Below are positions 9,331-19,640 of a stretch of 64,000 nt of DNA, piece by piece (the first letter of the stretch is position 1; each line of letters starts with the position of its first letter). A program made the position numbers and the translations under genes. The stretch lies in NCBI RefSeq assembly GCF_041529975.1, contig NZ_CP168030.1, positions 1,488,001 to 1,552,000 on the forward strand, given 5' to 3'. The notes below the pieces were generated by a model that was not told where the DNA came from, made no database searches, and was given only the letters and a program-made list of their open reading frames with translations. This DNA is from Microbacterium maritypicum (GTDB lineage Bacteria > Actinomycetota > Actinomycetes > Actinomycetales > Microbacteriaceae).

Positions 9331-9338
9331 TCGCTCTT

Positions 9339-9387
9339 CTGGGCTCCCCGCGGCGCCGAGCACCGCGAAGCGCCGCGGGGTTCCCAG
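9339..9387 (+). promoter_or_regulatory. Large hairpin between fusA and tuf
   Basis: CTGGG (9339-9343) and CCCCGCGGCG (9346-9355) pair with CGCCGCGGGG (9371-9380) and CCCAG (9383-9387), a 15-base-pair stem with one small internal loop. There is no T-tract, so it may be an attenuator, a processing site or a 3'-end stabiliser rather than a simple terminator. A possible tuf promoter (TAAACT at 9418-9423) lies just downstream. Confidence 0.55.
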
Positions 9388-9499
9388 GTCACCTACAACT
9401 TCACATTCCCTCTCTACTAAACTGAGAACCTAACCCGTAGAGAACCGGTCGCAAACCAGTGCCCGGTCACCTTTACAACGACGTCCTGAGGAGGACCCA

Positions 9500-10690
<1,191 letters not shown>

Positions 10691-10705
10691 GCACCTGCTT
10701 CCTCG

Positions 10706-10739
10706 CAGAGGGGTCGGACCTTCGGGTCCGGCCCCTCTG
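10706..10739 (+). terminator. Terminator after tuf
   Basis: CAGAGGGG continued by TCGGACC pairs with GGTCCGG and CCCCTCTG across a TTCG tetraloop, with one wobble pair. It closes the str operon. Confidence 0.85.
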
Positions 10740-10836
10740 TGCTTTGTATCGTGTCGGGAGTTTCCTCTCCGCGCCAAGACGTGCACAATGATCTCGTCGG
10801 CCTCTCCGTCGACGCACACCTGAGAAGGGGATTCAC

Positions 10837-11049
10837 ATGGGTATCGATGACGCGGTGAACAAGGGCAAGGACCTCTACGAGCAGAACAAGGACAAGATCG
10901 CCGAGGCCGTCAAGAGCGACCAGGCCGAGGACATCAGTGACAAGGTCCTCGATGGCGTCGCGGACTTCGCGAAGAAGATCGCCCCGGGTGCAGCAGACAA
11001 GATCGACGAGATCCGGGACAGCGCGGACAAGGCCGTCGGCAACGAGTAG
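10837..11049 (+). CDS. Small MT0933/Rv0909-like antitoxin-family protein
   Basis: A 70-residue, very charged, helical protein (MGIDDAVNKGKDLYEQNKDK to SADKAVGNE). It resembles the actinobacterial family named after the M. tuberculosis Rv0909 antitoxin. It starts at ATG 10837 behind GAAGGGGA. No toxin gene is next to it, so a working toxin-antitoxin pair is not shown. Family members with no toxin are common and may be stress or CsbD-like proteins. A strong terminator follows directly. Confidence 0.7.
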   Translation: MGIDDAVNKGKDLYEQNKDKIAEAVKSDQAEDISDKVLDGVADFAKKIAPGAADKIDEIRDSADKAVGNE

Positions 11050-11065
11050 CAGCCCCGCACTCTTC

Positions 11066-11099
11066 AAGCGGCGATCCACCACCGGGTGGATCGCCGCTT
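11066..11099 (+). terminator. Terminator after the small antitoxin-family gene
   Basis: AAGCGGCGATCCACC (11066-11080) and its exact complement (11085-11099) form a perfect 15-base-pair stem with loop ACCG, followed by TCG and T-rich sequence. Confidence 0.9.
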
Positions 11100-11169
11100 T
11101 CGTATGCAGAGGCACGCCCCCGTTCGATCTAGTGGTCGTCAGATGTGGCGGATTCGCAGATGTATCGAG

Positions 11170-11475
11170 TAGGATCGTCTCGACCGCCTGGGGATCTTGC
11201 GGTCGGGGAAGCCGAAGGGGTTCGGTTTCCCGAAGCACGCGGGCTTTCCGCGTTGAAACTGGGGATAAGCGATCTTGGGGATCATCGTGCGACGCGCGCA
11301 CTCTGTGCGCCTGAGCGTCACCCTGCCTGCGCGGCGGGTCTTCCGCCGCGCCCTCGAACGAGGAGTTCGGCGTCCCTTCACGCCGGGCTACTCGCGTTCG
11401 GTGTGCCCCCTCGCACTGAACGCCCTCCCCAAGCGGGGCGAGGCATGGGGATGCTTCGCCCCGCTATCTCCTTCC
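11170..11475 (+). ncRNA. Candidate structured non-coding RNA
   Basis: This stretch between two transcription units has no convincing protein frame but contains a nearly unbroken chain of stem-loops on the + strand. Stems: 11181-11187/11199-11205, 11206-11216/11221-11231, 11237-11242/11248-11253, 11296-11301/11305-11310, 11329-11337/11343-11351, 11355-11359/11365-11369, 11369-11373/11380-11384 (sharing G11369 with the previous stem), 11395-11403/11414-11422 and 11433-11446/11451-11464. The first five, except the second, and the sixth and seventh are perfectly paired; the second, eighth and ninth contain a wobble. A -10-like TAGGAT lies at 11170-11175, just before the first stem, and the last hairpin (14 pairs, GGGG loop) is followed by TATCTCCTTCCTT, like a terminator. 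It does not look like tmRNA, RNase P RNA, SRP RNA or 6S RNA. Expression and boundaries are inferred. Confidence 0.35.
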
Positions 11476-11898
11476 TTCTGAGCCGGAATTCGACGTCGGT
11501 CACCGCCTCGCTGAGAGGCGCGACACGCCCGGGTTTGCAGAAGTGAAATCAGCCGTGGCAGAATAGACAGGTTCGATATTCCGTCGCCGCTGTGCGTGCG
11601 CCGGATCACTGCCAGGGCAGTGCATAGACGGCGGTTCCTCATGGGGGCTGCAGGGTTCTAGGCCGCGGGTAGCAGAACACACACCCCGACACCCTTCTCA
11701 CCGAAGGGTTCGCCGTGCGCGGCGGAGGTCGGGCATCCGGTCGCCTCGCGGCGTCCGGCTGACAGAAGAACAGTGGTGCAGCAGATCGACTCGTGAGAGC
11801 CGTTCTCGTGCCGAGGCGCGAACAGCGCCGACGTGCGTCCAATGCCCCAGGGCCACCCGGTCCCGGACGGTATGACGCCTAAAGAGAGAGAGCAGACA
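11476..11898 (+). promoter_or_regulatory. Upstream region and long leader of the S10 operon
   Basis: No gene seen. A short stem at 11504-11509/11515-11520 precedes a probable promoter (TTGCAG at 11535-11540 and AGAATA at 11560-11565, spaced 19). The following leader of about 320 bases contains a perfect 7-pair hairpin, ACCCTTC (11691-11697) with GAAGGGT (11703-11709), and further GC-rich pairings. Such a long leader in front of rpsJ could carry ribosomal-protein feedback control, as L4 does in E. coli, but no similarity to that element is claimed. Confidence 0.4.
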
Positions 11899-12207
11899 AT
11901 GGCGGGACAGAAGATCCGCATTCGCCTGAAGTCGTATGACCACGAGGTCATCGACACGTCCGCACGCAAGATCGTGGACACCGTGACCCGTGCGGGTGCG
12001 ACCGTCGTCGGACCCGTGCCCCTTCCGACCGAGAAGAACGTCGTGTGCGTCATCCGGTCGCCGCACAAGTACAAGGACAGCCGCGAGCACTTCGAGATGC
12101 GCACCCACAAGCGTCTGATCGACATCGTCGACCCGACGCCCAAGGCCGTCGACTCGCTGATGCGTCTCGACCTGCCTGCCGATGTCAACATCGAGATCAA
12201 GCTCTGA
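11899..12207 (+). CDS. rpsJ: 30S ribosomal protein S10
   Basis: Small-subunit head protein that in other bacteria also acts with NusB in antitermination, 102 residues ([20 protein letters not shown]). The conserved [20 protein letters not shown] segment is present. ATG 11899 follows an AGAGAGAGAG purine tract. It is the first gene of the S10 cluster and lies 8 bases before rplC. Confidence 0.98.
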   Translation: MAGQKIRIRLKSYDHEVIDTSARKIVDTVTRAGATVVGPVPLPTEKNVVCVIRSPHKYKDSREHFEMRTHKRLIDIVDPTPKAVDSLMRLDLPADVNIEIKL

Positions 12208-12215
12208 GGTCGGAC

Positions 12216-12875
12216 ATGGTTGACATCAACTCCAAGATTTCCAAGGGCATGCTGGGCACGAAGCTCGGCATGACCCAGGTCTGGAACGAGAGCGGCAAGC
12301 TCGTTCCCGTCACCGTCATCGAGCTCGCCTCGAACGTGGTTACGCAGATCCGTACGCCCGAGAAGGACGGCTACAACGCCGTGCAGATCGCGTACGGCCA
12401 GATCGACCCGCGCAAGGTGAACAAGCCCCTCACGGCCCACTTCGAGGCAGCCGGCGTCACGCCGCGTCGTCACGTCACCGAGATCCGCACCGCGGACGCC
12501 GGCGACTACAGCCTGGGCCAGGAGCTCACGGTCGACGGCACCTTCGAAGCCGGCCAGCTCGTCGACGTCGTCGGCACGAGCAAGGGCAAGGGCTTCGCCG
12601 GTGTCATGAAGCGTCACAACTTCAAGGGCGTCTCGGCTTCGCACGGTTCGCACCGCAACCACCGCAAGCCCGGCTCGATCGGCGCATCGTCGACCCCGAG
12701 CCGCGTCTTCAAGGGCATGCGCATGGCCGGCCGTATGGGTGGCGAGCGTGTGACCGTCCTCAACCTCACGGTGCACGCCATCGACATCGAGAAGGGTCTG
12801 CTGCTCGTCAAGGGCGCTGTCCCCGGTGCTCGTGGCCGCATCGTCTATGTCCGCAACGCAGTGAAGGGTGCCTGA
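12216..12875 (+). CDS. rplC: 50S ribosomal protein L3
   Basis: Early-assembly 23S rRNA-binding protein near the peptidyl transferase centre, 219 residues. It begins [20 protein letters not shown] and contains the central loop [28 protein letters not shown] frame extending upstream to 12045 overlaps rpsJ; the ATG at 12216 is the sensible start. Confidence 0.97.
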   Translation: MVDINSKISKGMLGTKLGMTQVWNESGKLVPVTVIELASNVVTQIRTPEKDGYNAVQIAYGQIDPRKVNKPLTAHFEAAGVTPRRHVTEIRTADAGDYSLGQELTVDGTFEAGQLVDVVGTSKGKGFAGVMKRHNFKGVSASHGSHRNHRKPGSIGASSTPSRVFKGMRMAGRMGGERVTVLNLTVHAIDIEKGLLLVKGAVPGARGRIVYVRNAVKGA

Positions 12876-12877
12876 AC

Positions 12878-13540
12878 ATGGCTGACTCCACTCTCGCGCT
12901 CGACGTCCTCAAGGCAGACGGCAAGAAGGCAGGCTCCATCGAGCTTCCCGCCGCGCTGTTCGACGCCAAGACGAACATCCCGCTCATCCACCAGGTCGTC
13001 GTCGCGCAGCTCGCGGCGGCTCGCCAGGGCACGCACTCGACCAAGCGTCGTGGCGAGGTCTCCGGTGCCGGCCGCAAGCCCTTCAAGCAGAAGGGCACGG
13101 GTAACGCCCGTCAGGGTTCCATCCGCGCGCCGCACATGACCGGTGGTGGCATCGTCCACGGGCCGAAGCCGCGTGACTACTCGCAGCGCACGCCCAAGAA
13201 GATGATCGCGGCCGCCCTGCTGGGCGCGCTCAGCGACCGCTTCCGTGGCGACCGCATCCACGCCATCGAGTCCTTCGGGATCGACGGCACGCCCTCGACG
13301 AAGACCGCGGTGAACTTCCTCACCAACGTCGTCTCGTCGAAGAACGTGCTCGTCGTTATCGAGCGCAACGACGACGTGACGCTGAAGAGCATCCGCAACC
13401 TGTCGAACCTGCACGTGCTGACGTTCGACCAGCTCAACGCATACGACGTGCTCGTCTCCGACGACATCGTCTTCACCCAGGCCGCGCTCGAGGGCTTCAT
13501 CGCCTCCAAGTCCGGCGCCAACCAGGAGGTCTCCGCATGA
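12878..13540 (+). CDS. rplD: 50S ribosomal protein L4
   Basis: Exit-tunnel and assembly protein, 220 residues, with the tunnel loop [19 protein letters not shown] followed by [16 protein letters not shown]. In E. coli L4 also represses its own S10 operon; whether this occurs here is unknown. Its stop overlaps the rplW start by 4 bases (ATGA). Confidence 0.98.
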   Translation: MADSTLALDVLKADGKKAGSIELPAALFDAKTNIPLIHQVVVAQLAAARQGTHSTKRRGEVSGAGRKPFKQKGTGNARQGSIRAPHMTGGGIVHGPKPRDYSQRTPKKMIAAALLGALSDRFRGDRIHAIESFGIDGTPSTKTAVNFLTNVVSSKNVLVVIERNDDVTLKSIRNLSNLHVLTFDQLNAYDVLVSDDIVFTQAALEGFIASKSGANQEVSA

Positions 13541-13860
13541 GCGAGCAGGCATCTGTTCTCCAGACGGCCCTGAACAAGGACCCGCGCGACATCATCCTGA
13601 AGCCGGTCGTGTCCGAGAAGAGCTACGGGCTCATCGATGAAGGAAAGTACACCTTCCTCGTCGACCCGCGCGCTTCGAAGACCGAGATCAAGCTCGCCAT
13701 CGAGAAGATCTTCGGCGTCAAGGTCGCAGGGGTCAACACCCTCAACCGCGTCGGCAAGGCTCGTCGCACCCGCTTCGGCACCGGCAAGCGCAAGGACACC
13801 AAGCGCGCCATCGTCACCCTGAAGTCGGGCACCATCGACATCTTCACGGCAATCGGCTGA
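13537..13860 (+). CDS. rplW: 50S ribosomal protein L23
   Basis: Exit-site protein and docking point for trigger factor and SRP, 107 residues. It has an N-terminal extension of about 17 residues ([17 protein letters not shown]) before the conserved [14 protein letters not shown]. Translation is coupled to rplD through a 4-base overlap. Confidence 0.97.
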   Translation: MSEQASVLQTALNKDPRDIILKPVVSEKSYGLIDEGKYTFLVDPRASKTEIKLAIEKIFGVKVAGVNTLNRVGKARRTRFGTGKRKDTKRAIVTLKSGTIDIFTAIG

Positions 13861-13880
13861 CCCGGGGGATAAGGACAATA

Positions 13881-14720
13881 ATGGCTATTCGCAAGTACAA
13901 GCCCACGACCCCGGGCCGTCGCGGCTCGTCGGTGGCTGACTTCGCCGAGATCACTCGATCGACGCCGGAGAAGTCGCTGCTGCGCCCGCTCTCGAAGACC
14001 GGTGGTCGCAACAACCAGGGCCGCATCACGACCCGTCACATCGGTGGTGGCCACAAGCGCCAGTACCGCGTCATCGACTTCCGTCGTAACGACAAGGACG
14101 GCGTCAACGCCAAGGTCGCTCACATCGAGTACGACCCCAACCGCACCGCGCGCATCGCGCTGCTGCACTACTTCGACGGTGAGAAGCGCTACATCCTCGC
14201 TCCGGCGAAGCTGAAGCAGGGCGACATCGTCGAGTCGGGTGCCGGGGCTGACATCAAGCCGGGCAACAACCTCCCGCTGAAGAACATCCCCACGGGTACC
14301 GTCATCCACGCGATCGAGCTCCGCCCCGGTGGCGGCGCGAAGATGGCACGTTCGGCCGGTGCATCCGTCCGTCTCGTCGCCAAGGACGGCCCCTACGCCC
14401 AGCTGCGTCTCCCCTCGGGCGAGATCCGCAACGTCGATGCGCGCTGCCGCGCGACCATCGGCGAGGTCGGCAACGCCGAGCAGTCGAACATCAACTGGGG
14501 CAAGGCCGGCCGCATGCGCTGGAAGGGCGTCCGCCCGACCGTGCGTGGTGTCGCGATGAACCCGGTGGACCACCCGCACGGTGGTGGTGAGGGTAAGACC
14601 TCTGGTGGTCGTCACCCCGTCTCCCCGTGGGGCCAGGCTGAGGGTCGTACCCGTCATGCCAACAAGGAAAGCGACAAGTACATCGTGCGTCGTCGTAACG
14701 CCGGCAAGAAGCGTAAGTAG
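13881..14720 (+). CDS. rplB: 50S ribosomal protein L2
   Basis: Conserved 23S rRNA-binding protein needed for peptidyl transferase activity and subunit joining, 279 residues. It begins [20 protein letters not shown] and contains [16 protein letters not shown] with the histidine-rich loop near the catalytic centre. Preceded by GGGGATAAGGA as ribosome-binding site. Confidence 0.98.
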   Translation: MAIRKYKPTTPGRRGSSVADFAEITRSTPEKSLLRPLSKTGGRNNQGRITTRHIGGGHKRQYRVIDFRRNDKDGVNAKVAHIEYDPNRTARIALLHYFDGEKRYILAPAKLKQGDIVESGAGADIKPGNNLPLKNIPTGTVIHAIELRPGGGAKMARSAGASVRLVAKDGPYAQLRLPSGEIRNVDARCRATIGEVGNAEQSNINWGKAGRMRWKGVRPTVRGVAMNPVDHPHGGGEGKTSGGRHPVSPWGQAEGRTRHANKESDKYIVRRRNAGKKRK

Positions 14721-14732
14721 GAGTAAGAGAAG

Positions 14733-15014
14733 ATGCCTCGCAGTCTTAAGAAGGGCCCCTTCGTCGACGATCACCTGCTTCGCAAGGTGGTCGTGCAGAA
14801 CGAAGCCGGCACCAAGAACGTCATCAAGACCTGGTCCCGTCGGTCCATGATCATCCCGGCCATGCTGGGTCACACGATCGCGGTCCACGACGGACGCAAG
14901 CACATCCCTGTGTTCGTGTCCGAGACCATGGTCGGTCACAAGCTGGGCGAGTTCGCGCCCACCCGCACCTTCCGCGGCCACGAGAAGGACGACAAGAAGG
15001 GGCGGCGCCGCTAA
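14733..15014 (+). CDS. rpsS: 30S ribosomal protein S19
   Basis: Small-subunit head protein contacting the A site, 93 residues ([19 protein letters not shown]). It ends in the conserved [14 protein letters not shown] tail. Its TAA shares one base with the rplV ATG (TAATG), the first of a run of such one-base overlaps through rpmC. Confidence 0.98.
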   Translation: MPRSLKKGPFVDDHLLRKVVVQNEAGTKNVIKTWSRRSMIIPAMLGHTIAVHDGRKHIPVFVSETMVGHKLGEFAPTRTFRGHEKDDKKGRRR

Positions 15015-15412
15015 TGGTCGAATCGATCGCACGCGTGCGACACATCCGCGTGACCCCTCAGAAGGCTCGTCGTGTCGTCGCGCTCATCAAGGGCAAGCAG
15101 GCCCAGGAGGCTCTGGCGATCCTGAAGTTCGCACAGCAGAGCGCCAGCGAGCCGATCTACAAGCTTGTCGCGTCGGCCATGGCCAACGCGCAGGTCAAGG
15201 CAGATCGCGACGGCGAGTTCCTCGACGAGAAGGACCTGTACGTGGCCAACGCGTACGTCGACGAGGGCACCACGCTCAAGCGTTTCCAGCCCCGTGCACA
15301 GGGTCGCGCTTTCCAGATCAAGAAGCGCACGAGCCACATCACGGTCGTGCTCTCGACGCCTGAGGCAGCTCCGGCCGCCGCGGGCGACAGCAACAAGAAG
15401 GCGAGCAAGTAA
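15014..15412 (+). CDS. rplV: 50S ribosomal protein L22
   Basis: Exit-tunnel protein, 132 residues. The core [17 protein letters not shown] to [15 protein letters not shown], which includes the tunnel hairpin, is intact. An Ala/Lys-rich tail of about 20 residues follows, as in many actinobacteria. It overlaps neighbours on both sides by one base. Confidence 0.98.
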   Translation: MVESIARVRHIRVTPQKARRVVALIKGKQAQEALAILKFAQQSASEPIYKLVASAMANAQVKADRDGEFLDEKDLYVANAYVDEGTTLKRFQPRAQGRAFQIKKRTSHITVVLSTPEAAPAAAGDSNKKASK

Positions 15413-16167
15413 TGGGACAGAAGGTAAACCCGTACGGCTTCCGTCTCGGCATCACGACGGACCACGTCTCGCGTTGGTTCTCTGACTCGACGAAGCCGGG
15501 TCAGCGTTACGCCGACTACGTCGCCGAGGACATCAAGATCCGCAACCTGCTCAAGACGCAGCTCGACCGCGCCGGTGTCTCGAACATCGAGATCGAGCGC
15601 ACCCGTGACCGCGTCCGCGTCGACATCCACACCGCCCGTCCGGGCATCGTGATCGGTCGTCGTGGCGCCGAGGCCGAGCGCATCCGCGGCGACCTCGAGA
15701 AGCTCTCGGGCAAGCAGATCCAGCTGAACATCCTCGAGGTCAAGAACCCCGAGGCTGACGCTCAGCTCGTCGCACAGGGCATCGCCGAGCAGCTCTCTGC
15801 TCGCGTGGCGTTCCGTCGTGCGATGCGCAAGGGTCTGCAGGGCGCTCAGCGCGCCGGCGCAAAGGGCATCCGCATCCAGGTCTCCGGCCGCCTCGGCGGC
15901 GCCGAGATGAGCCGCTCGGAGTTCTACCGCGAAGGTCGTGTGCCGCTGCACACGCTGCGCGCGAACATCGACTACGGCTTCTACGAGGCGAAGACCACCT
16001 TCGGCCGCATCGGCGTGAAGGTCTGGATCTACAAGGGCGACCTGACCGCCAAGGAGCTCGCTCGCGAGCAGGCCAACGCACCCAAGGCTCGTCGTGACGA
16101 CCGTGGTGGCGACCGCCGCCGTGCCCCGCGCAACGAGGCACCTGTCGCAGAAGGAGCGTCGGCATAA
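15412..16167 (+). CDS. rpsC: 30S ribosomal protein S3
   Basis: mRNA-entry-tunnel protein, 251 residues, with an N-terminal KH domain ([20 protein letters not shown]) and the conserved C-terminal domain ([20 protein letters not shown]). An Arg/Asp-rich tail ([20 protein letters not shown]) extends the C-terminus. TAATG overlaps at both ends. Confidence 0.98.
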   Translation: MGQKVNPYGFRLGITTDHVSRWFSDSTKPGQRYADYVAEDIKIRNLLKTQLDRAGVSNIEIERTRDRVRVDIHTARPGIVIGRRGAEAERIRGDLEKLSGKQIQLNILEVKNPEADAQLVAQGIAEQLSARVAFRRAMRKGLQGAQRAGAKGIRIQVSGRLGGAEMSRSEFYREGRVPLHTLRANIDYGFYEAKTTFGRIGVKVWIYKGDLTAKELAREQANAPKARRDDRGGDRRRAPRNEAPVAEGASA

Positions 16168-16586
16168 TGCTCATCCCCCGTAAGGTCAAGTTCCGCAAGC
16201 AGCACCACCCGGGTCGCTCGGGCCAGGCAACCGGCGGCACGAAGGTCTCCTTCGGCGAGTACGGCATCCAGGCTCTGACCCCCGCTTACGTGACGAACCG
16301 TCAGATCGAGTCCGCTCGTATCGCGATGACCCGTCACATCAAGCGTGGTGGAAAGGTGTGGATCAACATCTACCCCGACCGTCCGCTCACGAAGAAGCCT
16401 GCCGAGACCCGCATGGGTTCCGGTAAGGGTTCTCCCGAGTGGTGGGTCGCCAACGTCAAGCCGGGCCGTGTCCTCTTCGAGGTCGCGGGTGTCGACGAGG
16501 AGCTCGCTCGCGAAGCTCTGACCCGTGCAATTCACAAGCTGCCGCTCAAGGCACGCATCATCAAGCGCGAGGAGGGCGACGCGTAA
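16167..16586 (+). CDS. rplP: 50S ribosomal protein L16
   Basis: Large-subunit protein next to the A-site tRNA elbow, 139 residues ([20 protein letters not shown]), with the conserved [19 protein letters not shown] loop. One-base overlaps with rpsC and rpmC. Confidence 0.98.
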   Translation: MLIPRKVKFRKQHHPGRSGQATGGTKVSFGEYGIQALTPAYVTNRQIESARIAMTRHIKRGGKVWINIYPDRPLTKKPAETRMGSGKGSPEWWVANVKPGRVLFEVAGVDEELAREALTRAIHKLPLKARIIKREEGDA

Positions 16587-16903
16587 TGGCGATCGGCACC
16601 AAGGAGCTCGCCCCGGCAGAGCTCGATACATTCGAAGACCAGCGCCTCGTTGAGGAGCTGCGCAAGGCCAAGGAGGAGCTGTTCAACCTCCGTTTCCAGT
16701 CGGCCACCGGCCAGCTGGAGAGCCACGGCCGCATCCGCGCCGTCAAGCGCGACATCGCGCGCCTCTACACCGTGATCCGCGAACGCGAGCTGGGCATCCG
16801 TGCGACGCCCGCTCCGGTCGAGGCTCCGGCCAAGAAGGCGACCAAGTCGAAGGCGAAGAAGGCGGACTCCGCCGACGACGCCGTGAAGGAAGAGGCTGAG
16901 TGA
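16586..16903 (+). CDS. rpmC: 50S ribosomal protein L29
   Basis: Exit-site protein, 105 residues. The two-helix L29 core covers about residues 15-72 ([20 protein letters not shown] and [18 protein letters not shown]). The remaining residues, an Ala/Lys then Glu-rich tail, make it much longer than the usual 60-75 residues. Start at ATG 16586 is fixed by the TAATG overlap with rplP. Confidence 0.97.
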   Translation: MAIGTKELAPAELDTFEDQRLVEELRKAKEELFNLRFQSATGQLESHGRIRAVKRDIARLYTVIRERELGIRATPAPVEAPAKKATKSKAKKADSADDAVKEEAE

Positions 16904-17235
16904 TGGCCACCAAGAAGGAAGCGACTGTGGAGACGCAGGCCGCAGGACACGAGTCGTCCGAGCACGACGTCCGCGACTCCGCTGCCCGCGGTTACCGCAA
17001 GGCACGTCGCGGCTACGTCGTCAGCGACAAGATGGACAAGACCATCGTGGTCGAGGTCGAGGACCGCGTGAAGCACCCGCTTTACGGCAAGGTCATCCGC
17101 CGCACCTCGAAGGTCAAGGCGCACGATGAGGCGAACTCCGCCGGCATCGGCGACCTGGTCCTGATCAACGAGACCCGCCCGCTGAGCGCCACGAAGCGCT
17201 GGCGTCTGGTGGAGATTCTGGAGAAGGCCAAGTGA
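16903..17235 (+). CDS. rpsQ: 30S ribosomal protein S17
   Basis: Early-binding 16S rRNA protein, 110 residues. About 30 charged residues precede the conserved [18 protein letters not shown] and [19 protein letters not shown]. Start at ATG 16903 (TGATG overlap with rpmC). Its end overlaps the rplN GTG by 4 bases. Confidence 0.97.
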   Translation: MATKKEATVETQAAGHESSEHDVRDSAARGYRKARRGYVVSDKMDKTIVVEVEDRVKHPLYGKVIRRTSKVKAHDEANSAGIGDLVLINETRPLSATKRWRLVEILEKAK

Positions 17236-17600
17236 TTCAGCAGGAATCCCGACTCAAGGTCGCCGACAACACCGGCGCCAAGGAGCTCCTCACGATTCGT
17301 GTCCTCGGTGGCTCGAAGCGTCGTTACGCCGGTCTCGGCGACACCATCGTCGCTACCGTCAAGGACGCGATCCCCGGTGGCAACGTGAAGAAGGGCGACG
17401 TCGTCAAGGCGGTCATCGTCCGCACCAAGAAGGAGGTCCGTCGTCCGGACGGCTCCTACATCAAGTTCGACGAGAACGCCGCAGTTATCCTGAAGAACGA
17501 CGGGGAGCCCCGCGGCACCCGTATCTTCGGGCCGGTCGGTCGTGAGCTTCGTGACAAGAAGTTCATGAAGATCGTCTCGCTGGCGCCGGAGGTCATCTAA
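17232..17600 (+). CDS. rplN: 50S ribosomal protein L14
   Basis: Intersubunit-bridge protein, 122 residues, the standard bacterial length. It begins [20 protein letters not shown] from GTG 17232 and ends [13 protein letters not shown]. It lies in the canonical order S17-L14-L24-L5. Confidence 0.98.
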   Translation: MIQQESRLKVADNTGAKELLTIRVLGGSKRRYAGLGDTIVATVKDAIPGGNVKKGDVVKAVIVRTKKEVRRPDGSYIKFDENAAVILKNDGEPRGTRIFGPVGRELRDKKFMKIVSLAPEVI

Positions 17601-17602
17601 TC

Positions 17603-17962
17603 ATGGCGAAGATCAAGAAGGGTGACCTGGTTCAGGTCATCACCGGTGCCACGCAGGAGCGTGGCGGCGACCGTGGCAAGCAGGGCAAGGTCCTCGACGT
17701 CCTCGGTGACAAGAACCGCGTGATCGTCGAAGGCGTGAACTACGTCACCAAGCACACCCGCGTCGGACAGACGCAGCGTGGCACCAAGACCGGAGGCATC
17801 GAGACCGTCGAAGCCTCCATCCACATCTCGAACGTCGCACTCGTCGACCCTTCGACCAAGAAGCCGACCAAGGTCGGCCACCGGGTCGAGGAGCAGACCA
17901 AGGACGGCGTCAAGCGCACCGTCCGCGTGCGGTACGCGAAGAAGAGCGGTAAGGACCTCTGA
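17603..17962 (+). CDS. rplX: 50S ribosomal protein L24
   Basis: Assembly-initiator protein of the large subunit, 119 residues, with the KOW motif in [14 protein letters not shown] and [11 protein letters not shown]. Its TGA overlaps the rplE ATG by one base. Confidence 0.98.
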   Translation: MAKIKKGDLVQVITGATQERGGDRGKQGKVLDVLGDKNRVIVEGVNYVTKHTRVGQTQRGTKTGGIETVEASIHISNVALVDPSTKKPTKVGHRVEEQTKDGVKRTVRVRYAKKSGKDL

Positions 17963-18552
17963 TGAGCACCGACACTGCCGCGCCGGCTGGCAAGATCCAG
18001 CCGCGCCTGAAGCAGAAGTACAACAGCGAGATCAAGAAGGCTCTGCAGGACGAGTTCGGTTACGCGAACGTCATGCAGATCCCCGGACTGGTCAAGGTCG
18101 TCGTGAACACCGGTGTCGGCGAGGCAGCTCGCGACAGCAAGGTGATCGATGGTGCCGTCGACGATCTCACCAAGATCACCGGCCAGAAGCCGATCGTCAC
18201 GAAGGCCCGTAAGTCCATCGCGCAGTTCAAGCTGCGTGAGGGCCAGGCCATCGGCGCGCACGTCACCCTCCGCGGTGACCGCGCGTGGGAGTTCGTGGAC
18301 CGTCTGGTCTCGCTGGCTCTGCCCCGTATCCGCGACTTCCGCGGTCTTTCGGGCAAGCAGTTCGACGGCAACGGCAACTACACCTTCGGTCTCCAGGAGC
18401 AGAGCGTGTTCCACGAGATCGATCAGGACAAGATCGACCGGGTTCGCGGTTTCGACATCACCGTCGTCACCACCGCGAAGACGGATGACGAGGGACGGGC
18501 ACTGCTCCGTCACCTCGGCTTCCCGTTCCGCTCGGAAGACGCACAGGCGTGA
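17962..18552 (+). CDS. rplE: 50S ribosomal protein L5
   Basis: 5S rRNA-binding protein of the central protuberance, 196 residues. It contains [20 protein letters not shown] and [20 protein letters not shown], and ends [16 protein letters not shown]. In most bacteria rpsN (S14) comes next. Here a palindromic repeat and a promoter-like site fill the 144-base gap to rpsH. Confidence 0.98.
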   Translation: MSTDTAAPAGKIQPRLKQKYNSEIKKALQDEFGYANVMQIPGLVKVVVNTGVGEAARDSKVIDGAVDDLTKITGQKPIVTKARKSIAQFKLREGQAIGAHVTLRGDRAWEFVDRLVSLALPRIRDFRGLSGKQFDGNGNYTFGLQEQSVFHEIDQDKIDRVRGFDITVVTTAKTDDEGRALLRHLGFPFRSEDAQA

Positions 18553-18554
18553 CC

Positions 18555-18598
18555 CTTCGACAGGCTCAGGGACCCATGGGTTGCTGAGCCTGTCGAAG
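18555..18598. repeat. Palindromic intergenic repeat in the spc cluster
   Basis: CTTCGACAGGCTCAG (18555-18569) and its exact complement (18584-18598) form a perfect 15-base-pair hairpin around a 14-base loop that is itself largely palindromic (GACCCATGGGT). The arm resembles a short dispersed repeat I recall from many high-GC genomes. No copy was found elsewhere in this window. It may act as a terminator or as an mRNA stabiliser. Confidence 0.6.
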
Positions 18599-18616
18599 TA
18601 CTCGCCGACATGCACC

Positions 18617-18622
18617 TACAAT
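18617..18622 (+). promoter_or_regulatory. Possible internal promoter before rpsH
   Basis: A TACAAT -10-like hexamer lies between the palindromic repeat and rpsH, leaving a leader of about 68 bases. No clear -35 was found. It would allow transcription to restart after the hairpin. Confidence 0.35.
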
Positions 18623-18696
18623 TGAAGATTGCGTGTCATCGCAGGCCGTCTGTCGTGTAACGGCAGCCGGAACCTCATGAACAAAGGAAAACAACA

Positions 18697-19095
18697 ATGA
18701 CAATGACAGACCCGGTCGCAGATCTGCTGACCCGTCTGCGTAACGCGAACTCGGCGCACCACGATTCCGTGACCCTGCCGTCGAGCAAGCTCAAGACGAA
18801 CATCGCTCAGATCCTCCAGCAGGAGGGCTACATCGCCGGCTGGGAGACCTCTGACGCTCGCGTCGGACAGAACCTCACGCTGACGCTGAAGTACGGCCCC
18901 AACCGTGAGCGCTCGATTGCTGGTATCAAGCGCGTCTCGAAGCCCGGCCTCCGCGTCTACGCGAAGTCCACCGAGCTCCCCACGGTCCTCGGCGGCCTCG
19001 GCGTGGCCATCCTGTCCACCTCCTCCGGTCTTCTCACCGACCGTCAGGCTGAGCAGAAGGGCGTGGGCGGAGAAGTTCTCGCCTACGTGTGGTAA
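18697..19095 (+). CDS. rpsH: 30S ribosomal protein S8
   Basis: Central-domain 16S rRNA-binding protein and, in E. coli, the spc operon repressor, 132 residues. It contains [20 protein letters not shown] and the C-terminal signature [23 protein letters not shown] 18697 follows AAAGGAAAA; a second in-frame ATG at 18703 is equally possible. Confidence 0.98.
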   Translation: MTMTDPVADLLTRLRNANSAHHDSVTLPSSKLKTNIAQILQQEGYIAGWETSDARVGQNLTLTLKYGPNRERSIAGIKRVSKPGLRVYAKSTELPTVLGGLGVAILSTSSGLLTDRQAEQKGVGGEVLAYVW

Positions 19096-19101
19096 TTCGA
19101 A

Positions 19102-19638
19102 ATGTCGCGTATTGGACGACTTCCCATCGACGTTCCCGCGGGCGTGACCGTTTCGGTCGCAGGCCGCGTGGTCTCGGTGAAGGGCCCCAAGGGTGAGCTC
19201 ACCCTCACGGTGGCCAACCCCATCGAGGTCGCGGTCGAGGAGAACCAGGTTCTGGTCTCCCGTCCCGACGACGAGCGCGAGTCTCGGTCGCTTCACGGCC
19301 TGACCCGCACGCTCATCAACAACAACATCATCGGCGTGACCCAGGGCTACACCAAGGGTCTCGAGGTCGTCGGCACCGGTTACCGCGTGCAGCAGAAGGG
19401 GAGCTCGGTCGAGTTCGCCCTCGGCTTCTCGCACCCGGTCCTGATCGACCCGCCCGCCGGCATCACGCTCACGGTCGAGGGCACCACCAAGCTCACCGTC
19501 AGCGGGATCGACAAGCAGGCTGTCGGCGAGGCAGCTGCCAACATCCGCAAGATCCGCAAGCCCGAGCCGTACAAGGGCAAGGGTGTGCGCTACGCCGGCG
19601 AGAACGTGCGTCGCAAGGCCGGAAAGAGTGGTAAGTAA
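19102..19638 (+). CDS. rplF: 50S ribosomal protein L6
   Basis: Large-subunit protein near the GTPase-associated centre, 178 residues, with two repeated RNA-binding folds. It begins [20 protein letters not shown] and ends [20 protein letters not shown] plus a short tail. Confidence 0.98.
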   Translation: MSRIGRLPIDVPAGVTVSVAGRVVSVKGPKGELTLTVANPIEVAVEENQVLVSRPDDERESRSLHGLTRTLINNNIIGVTQGYTKGLEVVGTGYRVQQKGSSVEFALGFSHPVLIDPPAGITLTVEGTTKLTVSGIDKQAVGEAAANIRKIRKPEPYKGKGVRYAGENVRRKAGKSGK

Positions 19639-19640
19639 CC

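Noticed and set aside
6631..9363. 910-codon open frame on the minus strand opposite fusA and rpsG
   Set aside because: It is the antisense shadow of strongly recognised genes, rich in Val, Asp, Leu, Arg and His as expected from mirrored high-GC codons, with no family features.
10837..11049. Complete toxin-antitoxin locus
   Set aside because: Only the antitoxin-family protein is present; the neighbouring DNA has a terminator on one side and tuf on the other, with no toxin gene.
11145..11546. 133-codon and overlapping 68-codon frames in the gap after the antitoxin-family gene
   Set aside because: No family resemblance, poor starts, and the DNA is dominated by perfect stem-loops that explain it better as RNA or non-coding.
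11562..11580. GGTTCGATATTCC resembling a tRNA T-arm
   Set aside because: No acceptor stem, anticodon arm or D-arm can be drawn around it.
12045..12215. Upstream in-frame extension of rplC
   Set aside because: It overlaps rpsJ and does not resemble L3; the family start is ATG 12216.
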